This document shows, in pieces, positions 4,816 through 6,125 of a DNA stretch of 6,125 bases. Source of the DNA: Chitinophagales bacterium (GTDB lineage Bacteria > Bacteroidota > Bacteroidia > Chitinophagales > UBA10324). The position numbers were made by a program, and so were the translations under genes. The notes below the pieces were generated by a model. That model did not search any database. It was given only the letters and a program-made list of their open reading frames with translations, and was not told the DNA's origin. Location of the stretch: the NCBI GenBank assembly GCA_013695715.1, contig JACCZZ010000192.1:1-6125 (forward strand), in the 5' to 3' direction. Numbering within the stretch: position 1 is the first letter of the stretch; the number at the start of each line of letters is the position of its first letter.

Positions 4816-6125
4816 ATGGTTGAAAAGTTTCTGGCATTAATTAAAAGTCAATCCTTGTTTAATAAGGGCGAACCCATCCTTCTTGCCGTAAGCGGCGGTA
4901 TTGATTCTATGGTAATGACTCACTTATTTACTCGTTGTAATTTCAGATTTGCTATTGCTCATATTAATTTCCATTTAAGAAACCAAGATTCTATAGATGA
5001 TGAAGCATTTATAGTGCAGCATTCCGAGCTTCTCTCCATTCCTCATTTTAAAATTAAAGTTGATACCGGGGAACGTGCGACGGAAAAAGGAATCTCAATT
5101 CAAATAGCTGCCCGTGAGCTCAGATATGCATGGCTTGAAAAAATAAGAAAGGAACATGGATATCATTTTATAGCCACAGCTCACCACAGCGATGATTCTG
5201 TGGAAACGGTGCTGTTAAATATTTTCAGAGGCACAGGATTATCTGGCTTAGGTGGAATTCAAGCCAAAAGAGGAAAGGTTATAAGACCTTTATTGCCATT
5301 TACAAAAAGGGAAATAGAAGCTTATGCTAAAGAGAATAATTTGTCGTTTCGCACTGATAAATCAAACCTTGAAATAGAATATGATAGAAATAAAATTCGT
5401 CTTAAAATTATTCCGGCTATTGAACAGTTTTACCCGGTAATCAAACAGACTCTTCGTGATAACATCTTCAACTGGCAGGATGCAATCAGCATTTATCAGC
5501 AACAAATTGATTTATTAAGAAACCGATTGATTGATAAAAGAGATGATGAAATATATATAACCATTAGCAAAATTCAAAACCAAAAAGCTACTGGAACGGT
5601 GCTTTTCGAAATTCTAAGACCTTACGGTTTCAGAAGTGAACAAATCGCCCCTATCATCGCTTCATTTAATTCTATATCAGGAAAAGTGTTTTATTCGAAA
5701 ACACATCGTCTTTTGAAGGATCGTAAGCACCTTATTATTACAGACATCACGATACCATATAGTTCAGAAGAATTGATTATGGAACAGGACACAGAGGTAA
5801 CAACTGCTTTAATTCAGTTAAAAATTCAAACAATATTTAACAGCGATTTCAAAATCCCAATGGACGATTCGATAAGTTGTCTAGATTACGATAAGCTTGA
5901 ATTTCCTCTCCTGCTTCGCAGATGGAATAAGGGTGATTACTTCTATCCTTTGGGTATGAATGGAAAAAAAAAGAAAATCAGTGATTTCTTAATTAATAAG
6001 AAGATACCCATTCATCAGAAGGAACAGACCTTTGTAATTGTTTCAGGGGAAAAGATGGCCTGCATTGTAGGAATCCGAATTGATGAGCGATTTAAAGTGA
6101 CTAACGATTCAAAAAAGTTTTGGGT
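4816..6125 (+). CDS. tilS: tRNA(Ile)-lysidine synthase TilS (3' end cut by window edge)
   Basis: The frame is open from the ATG at 4816 to the last base: 436 complete codons with no stop. TilS uses ATP and lysine to convert cytidine 34 of tRNA-Ile(CAU) to lysidine, changing both codon reading (AUA) and charging; it is normally essential. The N-terminal PP-loop ATPase shows S-G-G-I-D-S (26-31), H-I-N-F-H-L-R (about 54-60) and T-A-H-H-S-D-D-S-V-E-T (121-131). R-T-D-K-S-N (179-184) and Y-D-R-N-K-I-R (189-195) follow, then a helical linker. The C-terminal TilS domain has L-L-R-R-W-N-K-G-D (366-374) and G-K-K-K-K-I-S-D-F-L. Family members in this phylum are about 430-450 residues, so only a few residues are missing. 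An in-frame TAA at 4786-4788 with no ATG between it and 4816 fixes the start. The gene is divergent from EGF lipoprotein 2. Confidence 0.96.
   Translation, partial: MVEKFLALIKSQSLFNKGEPILLAVSGGIDSMVMTHLFTRCNFRFAIAHINFHLRNQDSIDDEAFIVQHSELLSIPHFKIKVDTGERATEKGISIQIAARELRYAWLEKIRKEHGYHFIATAHHSDDSVETVLLNIFRGTGLSGLGGIQAKRGKVIRPLLPFTKREIEAYAKENNLSFRTDKSNLEIEYDRNKIRLKIIPAIEQFYPVIKQTLRDNIFNWQDAISIYQQQIDLLRNRLIDKRDDEIYITISKIQNQKATGTVLFEILRPYGFRSEQIAPIIASFNSISGKVFYSKTHRLLKDRKHLIITDITIPYSSEELIMEQDTEVTTALIQLKIQTIFNSDFKIPMDDSISCLDYDKLEFPLLLRRWNKGDYFYPLGMNGKKKKISDFLINKKIPIHQKEQTFVIVSGEKMACIVGIRIDERFKVTNDSKKFW

Noticed and set aside
1..6125. CRISPR array, tRNA or rRNA gene, transposon, phage or defence system
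   Set aside because: No spaced direct repeats, cloverleaf, transposase, integrase or nuclease motifs were seen in the window.

Overview
The window looks like chromosomal DNA of a member of the Bacteroidota, probably near the Chitinophagales/Sphingobacteriales (the lower rank is inference). Four things point there. There is a DUF4294 protein, a family I know only from that phylum. Lipoproteins with an S-C lipobox are abundant. Candidate promoters follow the Bacteroidota TTG / TAnnTTTG pattern. Start codons are preceded by A-rich DNA rather than a Shine-Dalgarno sequence. The DNA is AT-rich, and I see no insertion sequence, phage gene, CRISPR array, tRNA or rRNA.

Layout, left to right. (1) The last 44 codons (stop included) of a probable queG gene (+) meet a complete miaE (-) tail to tail, and the two stop codons share the bases TTAA. 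(2) A GT9 heptosyltransferase-like glycosyltransferase (+) converges on a DUF4294 gene (-), with a weak hairpin between them. (3) Two small paralogous lipoprotein genes (+) lie in tandem and end at a strong, probably bidirectional terminator. (4) Two paralogous lipoprotein genes (-) each carry one EGF-like domain and a beta-rich C-terminal region; they are separated by a second strong terminator. (5) tilS (+) is divergent from the second EGF gene and runs off the right edge. The region between these two holds two facing TAnnTTTG elements built into a perfect 10-bp inverted repeat.

Functionally the window has two themes. The edges carry housekeeping genes for tRNA anticodon-loop modification: queuosine at position 34 (queG), hydroxylation of ms2i6A37 (miaE) and lysidine at position 34 (tilS). 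The middle is a cell-envelope block: a glycosyltransferase, a secreted DUF4294 protein and four successive predicted lipoproteins in two paralogous pairs. The lipoproteins are the least understood part. One EGF lipoprotein carries a K-D-D stretch right after its lipidated cysteine, which resembles the Bacteroidota surface-export signal.

For two lipoprotein genes (starts at 2584 on + and 3885 on -) I chose an internal ATG over the longest open frame. In both cases a -7-like promoter element sits directly before the upstream ATG, and the shorter form gives a more typical signal peptide.
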